A DNA stretch of 64,000 nucleotides from Sphingobium sp. GTDB lineage: Bacteria > Pseudomonadota > Alphaproteobacteria > Sphingomonadales > Sphingomonadaceae. The stretch is taken from positions 124,001 to 188,000 of the forward strand of contig QFQF01000014.1 of assembly GCA_003248935.1 (NCBI GenBank), in the 5' to 3' direction. The translations under genes were made by a program, and so were the position numbers. Every line of letters starts with the position of its first letter. Positions within the stretch are counted from its first letter, which is position 1. Below, piece after piece: positions 29,890 to 37,857 of this stretch. The notes below the pieces were generated by a model that had not been told where the DNA came from, did no database searches, and saw nothing but the letters and a program-made list of their open reading frames with translations.

Positions 29890-30720
29890 CTATTCCGTAT
29901 GCGCCGTCGACAGGGACAGGCCCTCCCACTTCCGCATCTCCGCCTCCAGCATCTCGAAATGCTCACGGGCATGGCGCAGGGCATCCTCGCCCAGGAACAG
30001 GTGCGCGGGCGGCTCCGGCGCATCGAGCGCGTCCAGGATGGCAGCGGCCGCCTTCGCCGGATCGCCATGTTCCTTGCCGCGTCCGGCCATCAGGCTGAGT
30101 TTCGACTGGCGGGCGCCTTCGTCATAATCCGCGATATGCCTGTCCGCCTCGACCAGTGCGGCGCCCGCAAAGCCCGTACGAAACCCGCCCGGAGCAACAT
30201 TCGTGACGCGGATGCCCAGCGGCTTCACCTCCTGCGCCAATGTCTGGCCGATGCATTCAAATGCATATTTGCTGGCCCCGTAGATACCCGTTCCCCACCA
30301 CGGCGCAAAGCCGCTGAGCGAGGTGATGTTGACGATGTGCCCGGCCCGGCGTGCACGCATCGCGGGCAGTACCGCCTGGATCATCGCCATCGCGCCGAAC
30401 AGGTTCACCTCGAACAGGGCACGCGCCTGATCGAGGCCGGTTTCCTCGATAGCGCCGACCATGCCGTACCCCGCATTGTTGACGAGACGGTCGATCTGAC
30501 CCAGTTCATCCTCCGCCTCCGTCACCACGCGCTCGGCTCCACCGGGCTCCGAGACGTCGAGCAGCACGCCGATCGCCCGTCCCGGCGCCAGCGCCGCGAA
30601 CCGGGCACGGTCGCTCTCGCGCCTGCAGGTGCCGACGACTGTATCCCCCCGATCCAGTGCAGCCCTGGCCAGCGCCTGCCCCAACCCGCCGCTGACACCC
30701 GTGATGAGCCAATTGGTCAC
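29890..30720 (-). CDS. Short-chain dehydrogenase/reductase
   Basis: A 276-residue SDR with GVSGGLG cofactor motif, NNAGYG, S in ITSLSG and YGASK. The start is GTG 30720 with a GGAGGG site at the right distance; the open frame upstream is antisense to the kinase gene. It is divergent from the kinase operon and forms an operon with the isochorismatase. Confidence 0.9.
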   Translation of the reverse strand: MTNWLITGVSGGLGQALARAALDRGDTVVGTCRRESDRARFAALAPGRAIGVLLDVSEPGGAERVVTEAEDELGQIDRLVNNAGYGMVGAIEETGLDQARALFEVNLFGAMAMIQAVLPAMRARRAGHIVNITSLSGFAPWWGTGIYGASKYAFECIGQTLAQEVKPLGIRVTNVAPGGFRTGFAGAALVEADRHIADYDEGARQSKLSLMAGRGKEHGDPAKAAAAILDALDAPEPPAHLFLGEDALRHAREHFEMLEAEMRKWEGLSLSTAHTE

Positions 30721-30889
30721 AGACACCCTCCGATCATGAAAGACGGCCGCAGGATAGGAGGCGAATCCGCATCCGCTCTTGCTGGCGGCCGCCACAAATG
30801 TTGGCGGATCGCGTATCCCGGCGCACCATGCTTGCATCCCTGGTGGCCCGGTGCTGCGATATCCATGCGAACGAACGGAGAGGTTGCCC

Positions 30890-31864
30890 ATGGCGGTCGA
30901 AATATTGGGGTCACTCAATGTCGACATCATATTGGAGGTCGACGCGCTGCCCCGCGCGGGCGAGACGGTGCTGGCAGGCGGCACCGCAAGAATGCCCGGC
31001 GGCAAGGGCGCGAACCAGGCTGTCGCGGCGGCGCGCATGGGCGCGCGCACGGCCATGGCAGGTGCCGTCGGCGTGGATGAACACGGGCAGTGGATGATCG
31101 GACTGCTGGCGCAAGACGGCATAGATGCGTCCGCGATTCGGCAACTGCCCGGTGTGCCCACGGGGACGGCGTATATCGCCGTCGACCGGTCGGGCGAGAA
31201 CCAGATCATCGTGTCCCTGGGCGCCAATGCCGCGTTCGACAGGACGATGCTGGCGCCCCCTGCCCCCGACATCCGTGTGATCCTCGCTCAACTGGAAACG
31301 CCGGTTCCGACGCTCCTCGCCCGCTTCGCCTCTGCCAGCTGCGTGCGCATCCTCAATACCGCGCCGGCGGTGCCGGATATCGACGCGCTGCTTGCGCTGA
31401 CGGACGTGATCATCCTCAACGAACATGAATTGCAGAGCTATCGCTCCGGTGGTCCGGGCGGACGGATAGGGGCGGCCCGCGCGCTCCTGTCCCGCGAGGA
31501 TCAGGTGGCGATCGTCACGCTCGGCGGGGACGGATCGCTGGCCGTCTGGCCCGATCGTCATCTGCGCGTACCAGCCTTTCCGGTATCGCCGATCGACACC
31601 ATCGGCGCGGGCGACTGCTTCTGCGGCGCGCTGGCAGCGATGCTCGACGATGGCGCGTCGATCGAGACAGCGCTGCCGGTCGCCAGCGCTGCGGCAGCCA
31701 TATGCACGCTCTCGCGCGGAGCAGCGCCCGCCATGCCGGACCGCGCTGCGGTCGAGGCCTTCATGCACGCCCGGCCGGCCGTGTCCCCAACAGAACATGC
31801 GCAGGCAATCAAGACCCCCGCTTCGGCAGGCATAGAGTCCGGGGTGAGTGAAGGGGATCGATAG
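30890..31864 (+). CDS. PfkB/ribokinase-family sugar kinase
   Basis: A 324-residue kinase. N-terminal GSLNVDIILEVDALPRAGETV, PGGKGANQAVAAARMG (the ribokinase signature) and C-terminal DTIGAGDCFCGALAA with the catalytic Asp. It phosphorylates a sugar or nucleoside. As the first gene of a degradative operon, one base before a RutA-like gene, it may handle a ribose or ribosyl product; that is inference. The start is ATG 30890 after a GGAGAGG site. Confidence 0.88.
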   Translation: MAVEILGSLNVDIILEVDALPRAGETVLAGGTARMPGGKGANQAVAAARMGARTAMAGAVGVDEHGQWMIGLLAQDGIDASAIRQLPGVPTGTAYIAVDRSGENQIIVSLGANAAFDRTMLAPPAPDIRVILAQLETPVPTLLARFASASCVRILNTAPAVPDIDALLALTDVIILNEHELQSYRSGGPGGRIGAARALLSREDQVAIVTLGGDGSLAVWPDRHLRVPAFPVSPIDTIGAGDCFCGALAAMLDDGASIETALPVASAAAAICTLSRGAAPAMPDRAAVEAFMHARPAVSPTEHAQAIKTPASAGIESGVSEGDR

Positions 31865-31865
31865 A

Positions 31866-32996
31866 ATGACGGACAGCATAACGCCCACGGCCTTTGGCCT
31901 TCCCTCCGACACCGGCGGAAAGGATCTGGGCGTGTTCATGCCGATGGCCAATGGCGGCTGGATCCTGTCGAAGAACGCGCCGCCGCTGGACGGTTCCTAT
32001 GCCTATAACCGGCAGGTCGCACTACTCGCCGAAGAGGCTGGGCTCGACTTCGTCATGGCGATGGCGAAATACCGGGGATATGGCGGCGACATCCGCCAGT
32101 GGGAGTACACGCTGGACTCCGTCGTGATGATGGCTGCGCTGGCCGAGGCGACCAGTCGGGTGAAGGTGTGGGCGACGATCCACACGATCCTCCAGAACCC
32201 CGGCGTCGCGGCGAAGATGATCGCCACCCTCGATCAGGTCAGCGACGGAAGGGCGGGCCTGAACCTCGTCACCGGCTCCTATCGCGGCGAGTTCGCACAG
32301 ATGGGGGCATGGCCCGAGGGCGTCGACCATGATGGCCGCTACGACCTCGCCTATGAATGGATCCGCGCGATCAAGCGGCTGTGGACCGAGGATTCGGTCA
32401 CCATGGACGGCACCTATTTTCATCTGGAGGATTGCCAGTCCTGGCCCAAGCCCAAGGCCGAACCGTTCAAGGTGTGCGCAGGCACATCCGGCAAGGGCAT
32501 GCAGTTCACCGCCGACGAAATGGACGCCATCTTCCTGTCCGGCGGCGATCCGGTCGAGCTGTCGAGGGCAAGCGATGCGGCCAAAGCCGCCGCGGCCGAG
32601 AAGGGCCGGTTCATGCGGACATATTCGATGATGACCATCGTGTTCGGCGACACCGACGCAGAGGCGGAGCGAACGGCCGCACACTTCAGGGAGGGGCTGG
32701 ACGAGGGCGCGCTTCAGGGCATGCTGAAGGCCTATGGCTTCTTCGACACGGAACAGGGCGGCAAGGAAAACGCGTTCGTTCAGAAGGCCCGCTCCACGTT
32801 CATGGCGCCCGCCGTCCTGGGAACGCCCGCGACCGTCATCGACAGGCTCAGCGAACTGTTCGAGGTTTCGGGCACCGACGGGCTGATGCTGATATTCCCC
32901 GATTACCTGAAGAGCATTCCCGTGTTCGGGCGCGACGTCCTGCCTGTGCTGCGCGAGCGGTTCCCGGGCAGGGTTCGGGCATCGGTCGATGGTTGA
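31866..32996 (+). CDS. RutA-like flavin-dependent monooxygenase (luciferase-like)
   Basis: A 376-residue bacterial luciferase-like enzyme. It shares several stretches with RutA, the enzyme that opens the uracil ring: DLGVFMPMANGGW, LSKNAPP, LNLVTGSYRGEFAQMGAWP and the DCQSWPKP segment. RutA uses FMNH2 and O2 to cleave N3-C4 of pyrimidines. The true substrate here may be another N-heterocycle. No RutF-type flavin reductase is adjacent. It overlaps the next gene by eight bases. Confidence 0.85.
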   Translation: MTDSITPTAFGLPSDTGGKDLGVFMPMANGGWILSKNAPPLDGSYAYNRQVALLAEEAGLDFVMAMAKYRGYGGDIRQWEYTLDSVVMMAALAEATSRVKVWATIHTILQNPGVAAKMIATLDQVSDGRAGLNLVTGSYRGEFAQMGAWPEGVDHDGRYDLAYEWIRAIKRLWTEDSVTMDGTYFHLEDCQSWPKPKAEPFKVCAGTSGKGMQFTADEMDAIFLSGGDPVELSRASDAAKAAAAEKGRFMRTYSMMTIVFGDTDAEAERTAAHFREGLDEGALQGMLKAYGFFDTEQGGKENAFVQKARSTFMAPAVLGTPATVIDRLSELFEVSGTDGLMLIFPDYLKSIPVFGRDVLPVLRERFPGRVRASVDG

Positions 32997-33639
32997 GGCC
33001 GCCGACCTCCCGCACGTCGCGGCCGAAGAGCTGCCCGGGATGATCACGCCCTCGCGCACCGCCCTGGTGGTGATCGATATCCAGACCGATTTCGCGGCAC
33101 CCTTCGGCTTGCTGGGGAAATATGGCGTCGATCTGTCACCGGTAGAGACAGCGATCGACCGGATAGAGCCGCTGATCGCTTGTGCGCGATCGGCAGGAGC
33201 GACCGTCGCCTTCATGCGTGTCGTCACCCGGCCGGAAACGGACTCCGTCGCGTTGCGGACCCTGATGGAACGGCGCGGCACCCCCGGCGGCGAGGCGATC
33301 TGCCGGATCGAGGATGGAGGCGCGGACTATTACCGGCTGCTTCCCGAAGAGGGCGACATCGAGATCGAGAAGCTGATGTACAACAGCTTCCACGGCACGG
33401 ACCTCGACGCGCAGCTGCGCGCGCGCGGGATCGACACTCTGGTCGTCACCGGGGTTTCCACCGACTGCTGCGTGGATGCGACGGTGCGCGATGCCTTCCA
33501 TCGCGACTATCATGTGTTCGTCGTGTCCGACGCCTGCGCCGCCTATGAGCCGGACCTGCATTCCGGGACGCTGAACGTGCTTCAGAAGAACTGCGCGTTG
33601 CTGGTAACGGCGGACGCGGTGGCGGCCGGCTGGGCATGA
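32989..33639 (+). CDS. Isochorismatase-family hydrolase, RutB-like in context
   Basis: A 216-residue hydrolase with D30 (VVIDIQTDF), K128 (IEKLMYNSFHGT) and C161 (STDCCVDATVRDA). Directly downstream of and overlapping a RutA-like monooxygenase gene, it is in the position of RutB, the ureidoacrylate amidohydrolase of the Rut pathway. The function is inferred from context and family only. Confidence 0.85.
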   Translation: MVEAADLPHVAAEELPGMITPSRTALVVIDIQTDFAAPFGLLGKYGVDLSPVETAIDRIEPLIACARSAGATVAFMRVVTRPETDSVALRTLMERRGTPGGEAICRIEDGGADYYRLLPEEGDIEIEKLMYNSFHGTDLDAQLRARGIDTLVVTGVSTDCCVDATVRDAFHRDYHVFVVSDACAAYEPDLHSGTLNVLQKNCALLVTADAVAAGWA

Positions 33640-33661
33640 GCGGCCGTCGCGCGGCCATCCG

Positions 33662-34060
33662 ATGAAGCTCGGGACCGTCACTTTTTTCGCGCGGGACGTG
33701 GATGCGCTCGCCGGTTTCTATACCGCAGCGCTTGGCCTTTCCCCGACCGTCGATGATCCGCCGCGTTATCGCGAGGTCGGCGCAGGGGGTGCGAATATCG
33801 GTTTCGCCGCGCAGGCGGCCTATCAAACCCTTTGCCTGGAGGATGAGGCGAATCCCACCGGCCTTCGCAACATTCTGACCTTCGCGCTGCCGGATGCGAA
33901 TGGCATGACGGATGCCGTGCTGCGCGCGGTCGGCTGCGGCGCGGCGGTCGTACGATCACCCTACTCCACCCATTTCGGCAGCATGATGGCCGTGCTGCGC
34001 GACCCGGAGGGAAACGTCTTCCGCCTGAACGCGCCGCTCAACGCGGATCGCCCCGCATGA
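33662..34060 (+). CDS. VOC-superfamily (glyoxalase/bleomycin-resistance fold) protein
   Basis: A 132-residue protein with paired beta-alpha-beta-beta-beta modules: KLGTVTFFARDVDALAGFYTAALGL at the start and AVLRDPEGNVFRL at the end, where a metal-binding Glu would lie in lyases or dioxygenases of this fold. The substrate is unknown. It overlaps the next gene by four bases. Confidence 0.8.
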   Translation: MKLGTVTFFARDVDALAGFYTAALGLSPTVDDPPRYREVGAGGANIGFAAQAAYQTLCLEDEANPTGLRNILTFALPDANGMTDAVLRAVGCGAAVVRSPYSTHFGSMMAVLRDPEGNVFRLNAPLNADRPA

Positions 34061-35040
34061 TCCCCTACACCCCGGCACGCGCCGCCACCCACATTCCGGT
34101 CGTCGATCTTTCCGGCAGCACGTCCGATGCAACCGTGCGGCTTGGGGTCGCCCGCGCCATCCACCGTGCCTGCCGGGACACCGGCTTCTTCTACGTATCC
34201 GGGCACGGTGTCGATCCCGCCGTGATCGAAAGGCAGATTGACGCCGCCCATCGCTTCTTCGCGATGAGCGAAGCGCGCAAGCGGGCGATCTGGCTCGGCA
34301 ACTCCCCCTGCTGGCGGGGATATGAAGGGCCGGGCGCACAGACGCTGGATGAGGGGTCGGCACCGGATCACAAGGAAAGCTTCGGCATAGCCGTCGACCT
34401 GCCGCCCGATCATCCGCTGGTGATTGCCGGCATTCCCGGACAGGGGGCGAACCAGTGGCCGCGGGGACTGGAGGGCTTTCGCGAGCAGATGCTCGCCTAT
34501 CAGACGGAGATGATCCGGCTGGGACGGCACCTGATGGGTTGCCTCGCGCTGTCAGTCGACCTTCCCTACGATCATTTCGCCGATGGCCTTGCCGAGCCGC
34601 AATGCGGGGTGCGCCTGCTGCGCTATCCTCCCCAACCTGAAAACGCACAGGCCAATCTGCTGGGGGCGGGCGCGCACACCGACTGGGGTTCGATCACCAT
34701 CCTGCTCCAGGACGAACGCGCCGGACTGGAGGTGCGCAATGCCGACGGGGACTGGATATCGGCGACGCCGATCCCGGGTTCATTCGTCATCAACATCGGC
34801 CAGATGATGGAGCGTTTCACGGCGGGGATCTATCGCGCGAACCTGCATCGCGTCCGCAACGGCGCCAGCGACGCCGCGCGCTATTCGGTGGCAACCTTCT
34901 TCGAACTGGAGCCCCTGTATCGCATGGGCCGGGCACCCACCTGCCCGCCCGACCCGGCGTTCGAGGGCATCGGCAACCTGACCGTGGGCGAACATATCGA
35001 ACAGATGGCACGCGCGTCCTACGCCCCGGCAGCGGCCTGA
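34057..35040 (+). CDS. Isopenicillin-N-synthase-like 2-oxoglutarate/Fe(II) oxygenase
   Basis: A 327-residue oxygenase with the DIOX_N and 2OG-FeII domains: GFFYVSGHGVD, H-x-D in AHTDWGSIT, a distal His in NLHRVRN and RYSVATFFE with the R-x-S 2-oxoglutarate motif. Relatives hydroxylate thymine and other small ring compounds, but this substrate is unknown. The MFS gene starts immediately after its stop. Confidence 0.88.
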   Translation: MIPYTPARAATHIPVVDLSGSTSDATVRLGVARAIHRACRDTGFFYVSGHGVDPAVIERQIDAAHRFFAMSEARKRAIWLGNSPCWRGYEGPGAQTLDEGSAPDHKESFGIAVDLPPDHPLVIAGIPGQGANQWPRGLEGFREQMLAYQTEMIRLGRHLMGCLALSVDLPYDHFADGLAEPQCGVRLLRYPPQPENAQANLLGAGAHTDWGSITILLQDERAGLEVRNADGDWISATPIPGSFVINIGQMMERFTAGIYRANLHRVRNGASDAARYSVATFFELEPLYRMGRAPTCPPDPAFEGIGNLTVGEHIEQMARASYAPAAA

Positions 35041-36288
35041 ATGCCAGGGACAGCGCGATCCGGCCGTTACCGGGTGCTGGCCGGATGCACATTGGGCAAC
35101 GCGGTCGGCACCACCGCCTGCGTCCACGCGATATTCGGCGTATTCCTGATGCCGCTGGCCGCGAGCTTCGGATGGCCGCGCGCCTCCATTTCCGCTGCGC
35201 TGGGGATCGTCGCGCTTGCGGGGGCCATCATCTATCCGCTGGCGGGGCGCTTTGCCGACCGGCACGGCGCCCGCAGGATGGTGGTCGTGAGCAACATCCT
35301 CTTCGCCTTCTCCATCGCCGCCCTGGCCTTCTCGAACGGAAGCCTGCCGCGCTTCTATCTGACCTTCGCCGCGATCGGCATATTCGGCGCGGCCGCAGGA
35401 ACGCCGATCTTCTCCAAGGTGGTCGCAGACTGGTTCGGCGAGCAGCGTGGAACGGCGATGGGCATCAGCGCCGGGGTCGGGACGGCATTGGGATCGATCA
35501 TCATGCCGGTCCTCGCCGCCTGGCTGGTTTCATCCCAGGGATGGCGGACGGGCTATATCGGGATTGCGGCCGCAACGCTCGCGATCGGTTTTCCCGCGCT
35601 CTTTCTCCTCGTCCGCGACGCGCCGCGCTATGCTGCGGCAGCGACCGCGGACGACGGGGAGGACGAAGGCGGCATGGGCCTGCGGCAGGCGACGAGCACC
35701 CTGCCCTTCTGGCTGACGATCATCGCCTTAGCCTCCGGCGCCGGATGTACCACCGCGCTGTTCAGTCATGTCGTGCCGATCCTGGCCGAACGCGGCATTG
35801 GCATTGCAACCGGCACGGCAGTCGTCGGCATTTTCGCGCTGGTGGGATCTTTGTGGCAGATCGCGACCGGGCGCCTTCTCGACATGATCGATCGTCCGTC
35901 CATCGTCATCCCCATGTACCTGACAGCCGTCGCCGGCCTTGCGCTTCTCGCCACCGGCGAAACTACGGTGACGCTCGCCCTGGCCGGAATGCTTCTGGGG
36001 ATCGGGCTGGGCAGCCAGTACGGCGCCCTGCCCTATTTCATCGCGCGCTATTTCGGCCTGCGCGCGTTCGGAGCGATCATTGGCGTGATGTACTCCGCCA
36101 TCATCGCGGCGCAGGGCATCACGCCGATCCTGCTCGACGCCTCGTTCGACGCGCGGGGCAACTATGCCGTCGCTTTGTTCACGACCGGCGTCTGCCTGAT
36201 TGCGGGAGCCGCGTTGATGCTGGTCCTGCCCCGTTTCCCCGCGGCGCGAGAAAAATCCGGCGCAATCTTGGCTGTGAGCGCACACTAG
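35041..36288 (+). CDS. MFS transporter (oxalate-formate/monocarboxylate type)
   Basis: A 415-residue inner-membrane protein with about 12 hydrophobic segments. Signature motif GRFADRHGARRMV lies in the loop between helices 2 and 3. The pattern resembles MCT/OFA family transporters. It probably brings in the substrate of the operon. The ATG follows the oxygenase stop directly. Confidence 0.87.
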   Translation: MPGTARSGRYRVLAGCTLGNAVGTTACVHAIFGVFLMPLAASFGWPRASISAALGIVALAGAIIYPLAGRFADRHGARRMVVVSNILFAFSIAALAFSNGSLPRFYLTFAAIGIFGAAAGTPIFSKVVADWFGEQRGTAMGISAGVGTALGSIIMPVLAAWLVSSQGWRTGYIGIAAATLAIGFPALFLLVRDAPRYAAAATADDGEDEGGMGLRQATSTLPFWLTIIALASGAGCTTALFSHVVPILAERGIGIATGTAVVGIFALVGSLWQIATGRLLDMIDRPSIVIPMYLTAVAGLALLATGETTVTLALAGMLLGIGLGSQYGALPYFIARYFGLRAFGAIIGVMYSAIIAAQGITPILLDASFDARGNYAVALFTTGVCLIAGAALMLVLPRFPAAREKSGAILAVSAH

Positions 36289-36381
36289 CGGCATCGGAAG
36301 CAAAAAAGTGCGCGCAGGATCAAGACCGTGCGCCTGCGCTCCCGCAATCTGACCCCCATATCGCTTTCCGGAGAGAGCCGC

Positions 36382-37776
36382 ATGGCCGACAGCCTCGCCC
36401 CTTCTGTACCTGCCACGATCGCCGATCCGGCGAGAGCGCCATATCGGGTCACGGCGGAGGAACGGGATGCCATCGCCGCCGCGATCGACACCGACGAGCT
36501 TGTCACGCTCGCCCTGACGCTCGGCAATATCCCGAGCCCTTCGCGCAGCGAGGCCGCCTCCGCCGCCTTCGTTCATGACTGGATGGACCGGGAGGGGTTC
36601 AGGCCGCGGCGCGTCGGCGCGACGCCGGATCGGCCGAACATCATCGGCGAATATGGCGGGACGGGCACCGGCGCGAACCTGCTGTTCACGGCCCATCTCG
36701 ACACCGAAAGCCCCTCCGGCATCAAGGAGCAGGACGCTTTCCGCTATCGTCCCTCCACCCTCGCCGACCCGGAATGGACGCAATGCTGGCTGGAGGACGG
36801 GCAACTGCGCGGCTACCCGATCTCCAACGACCGGGGGCCGATGTCCTGCTTCCTGATCGCCGCGAAGGCGCTCAGGAAAGCGAGGATCGGGCTGGCCGGG
36901 AAGACGTGGCTGACCGCCTGTCCCGGCGAGATCGGCCCGGAACCGATCGAGGAGTTCTCCGGCATCGCCTATATGGGCAAGGATATCGGCGCCCATTATC
37001 TGTTCCATCACGGCGGCGTCGCGCCGGATTACGCCATCGCGGCGGAGGGCACCGACTTCGGCCTGACCTGGCAGGGCTGCGGCTATGCGCTGATGCGTAT
37101 CCGCATTTACGGCCGGGGCATGTTCACGCCGATCCTGGAAGCGCCGACAGAACCGGCCGAGCACCCGAACCCCATCTACCGCCTCGGCCCCGTTATCGAC
37201 GCGATCCACAGGTGGAGCCTCGCCTGGGAAAAGGATGGCGTGTACGAGGGCCCCGGCGGCGTCTCCATCCCCAAAGTCCAGCTCTCGTCGGTGCGCGGCG
37301 GCATGCCGATCGACTTCGGCGCAGGAACGGAAATCTGCGCGCTGTACCTCGATGTGTCACTGACCCCGCGCCAGAGCGTGGCCCAAGCCTATCACGGCAT
37401 CGTCGCGGCCATGCGGACGGTGAACGTGGAGGATTTCGACGTCGAGCCGGTTGTCGTGCGCCATGGCTTCGAGGCGGAGGCACAGGCCGTCGCACCGCTG
37501 GCAGGCGCGGTCGATGCCGCCACGCAACTGGTGCGCGGCGGCCCCGTCGAACGCGCGCATCCGGTCTATTCCAGCATGTGGCGCGATCACAACGTCTTCA
37601 ACATGCATCGCATCCCGGCGCTGACCACCGGCATGCCACGCTGGCGCCCGACGCCGGAGGACATGCGGCAGAGCGCGCTGATCTATGCCCTGACGATGCT
37701 GGCCGTGTGCGGGCGCGGCATCGCGGACGACGGTGCCGGGCCGACGACAGTGTACGGGGATGTGACACCTTTCTGA
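36382..37776 (+). CDS. M20-family metallohydrolase (ArgE/DapE/ACY1-like)
   Basis: A 464-residue hydrolase. LLFTAHLDTES contains the first zinc ligand H and the D; GEIGPEPIEEFSG carries the catalytic Glu and a metal Glu; EGTDFGLTWQG follows, and the C-terminal MWRDHNVFNMHR supplies the last His. ATG 36382 is preferred because of a GGAGAGAG site. Members cleave amide bonds of N-acyl amino acids or peptides; this substrate is unknown. Last gene of the kinase/RutA-like operon. Confidence 0.87.
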   Translation: MADSLAPSVPATIADPARAPYRVTAEERDAIAAAIDTDELVTLALTLGNIPSPSRSEAASAAFVHDWMDREGFRPRRVGATPDRPNIIGEYGGTGTGANLLFTAHLDTESPSGIKEQDAFRYRPSTLADPEWTQCWLEDGQLRGYPISNDRGPMSCFLIAAKALRKARIGLAGKTWLTACPGEIGPEPIEEFSGIAYMGKDIGAHYLFHHGGVAPDYAIAAEGTDFGLTWQGCGYALMRIRIYGRGMFTPILEAPTEPAEHPNPIYRLGPVIDAIHRWSLAWEKDGVYEGPGGVSIPKVQLSSVRGGMPIDFGAGTEICALYLDVSLTPRQSVAQAYHGIVAAMRTVNVEDFDVEPVVVRHGFEAEAQAVAPLAGAVDAATQLVRGGPVERAHPVYSSMWRDHNVFNMHRIPALTTGMPRWRPTPEDMRQSALIYALTMLAVCGRGIADDGAGPTTVYGDVTPF

Positions 37777-37792
37777 TCCGGATTGATCCGGT

Positions 37793-37821
37793 TTGACAAG
37801 TTTCCAGCCGAGGGCTTAGCC
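37793..37821 (+). promoter_or_regulatory. Candidate sigma-70 promoter for the AraC-formamidase fusion
   Basis: TTGACA at 37793-37798 and TTAGCC at 37816-37821 are separated by 17 bp, 37 bp before the proposed GTG start. The -35 is perfect and the -10 is moderate. A short open frame (ATG 37830 to TAA 37871) and an A8 run follow. Confidence 0.45.
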
Positions 37822-37857
37822 TCCCGGTCATGTCGGCGGCAGACCGGCAGGCGGAGG

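Noticed and set aside
30890..36288. Calling this a standard Rut uracil-degradation operon
   Set aside because: Only RutA-like and RutB-like genes are present; RutC-F and RutG are missing and other unrelated enzymes are included, so the substrate is left open.
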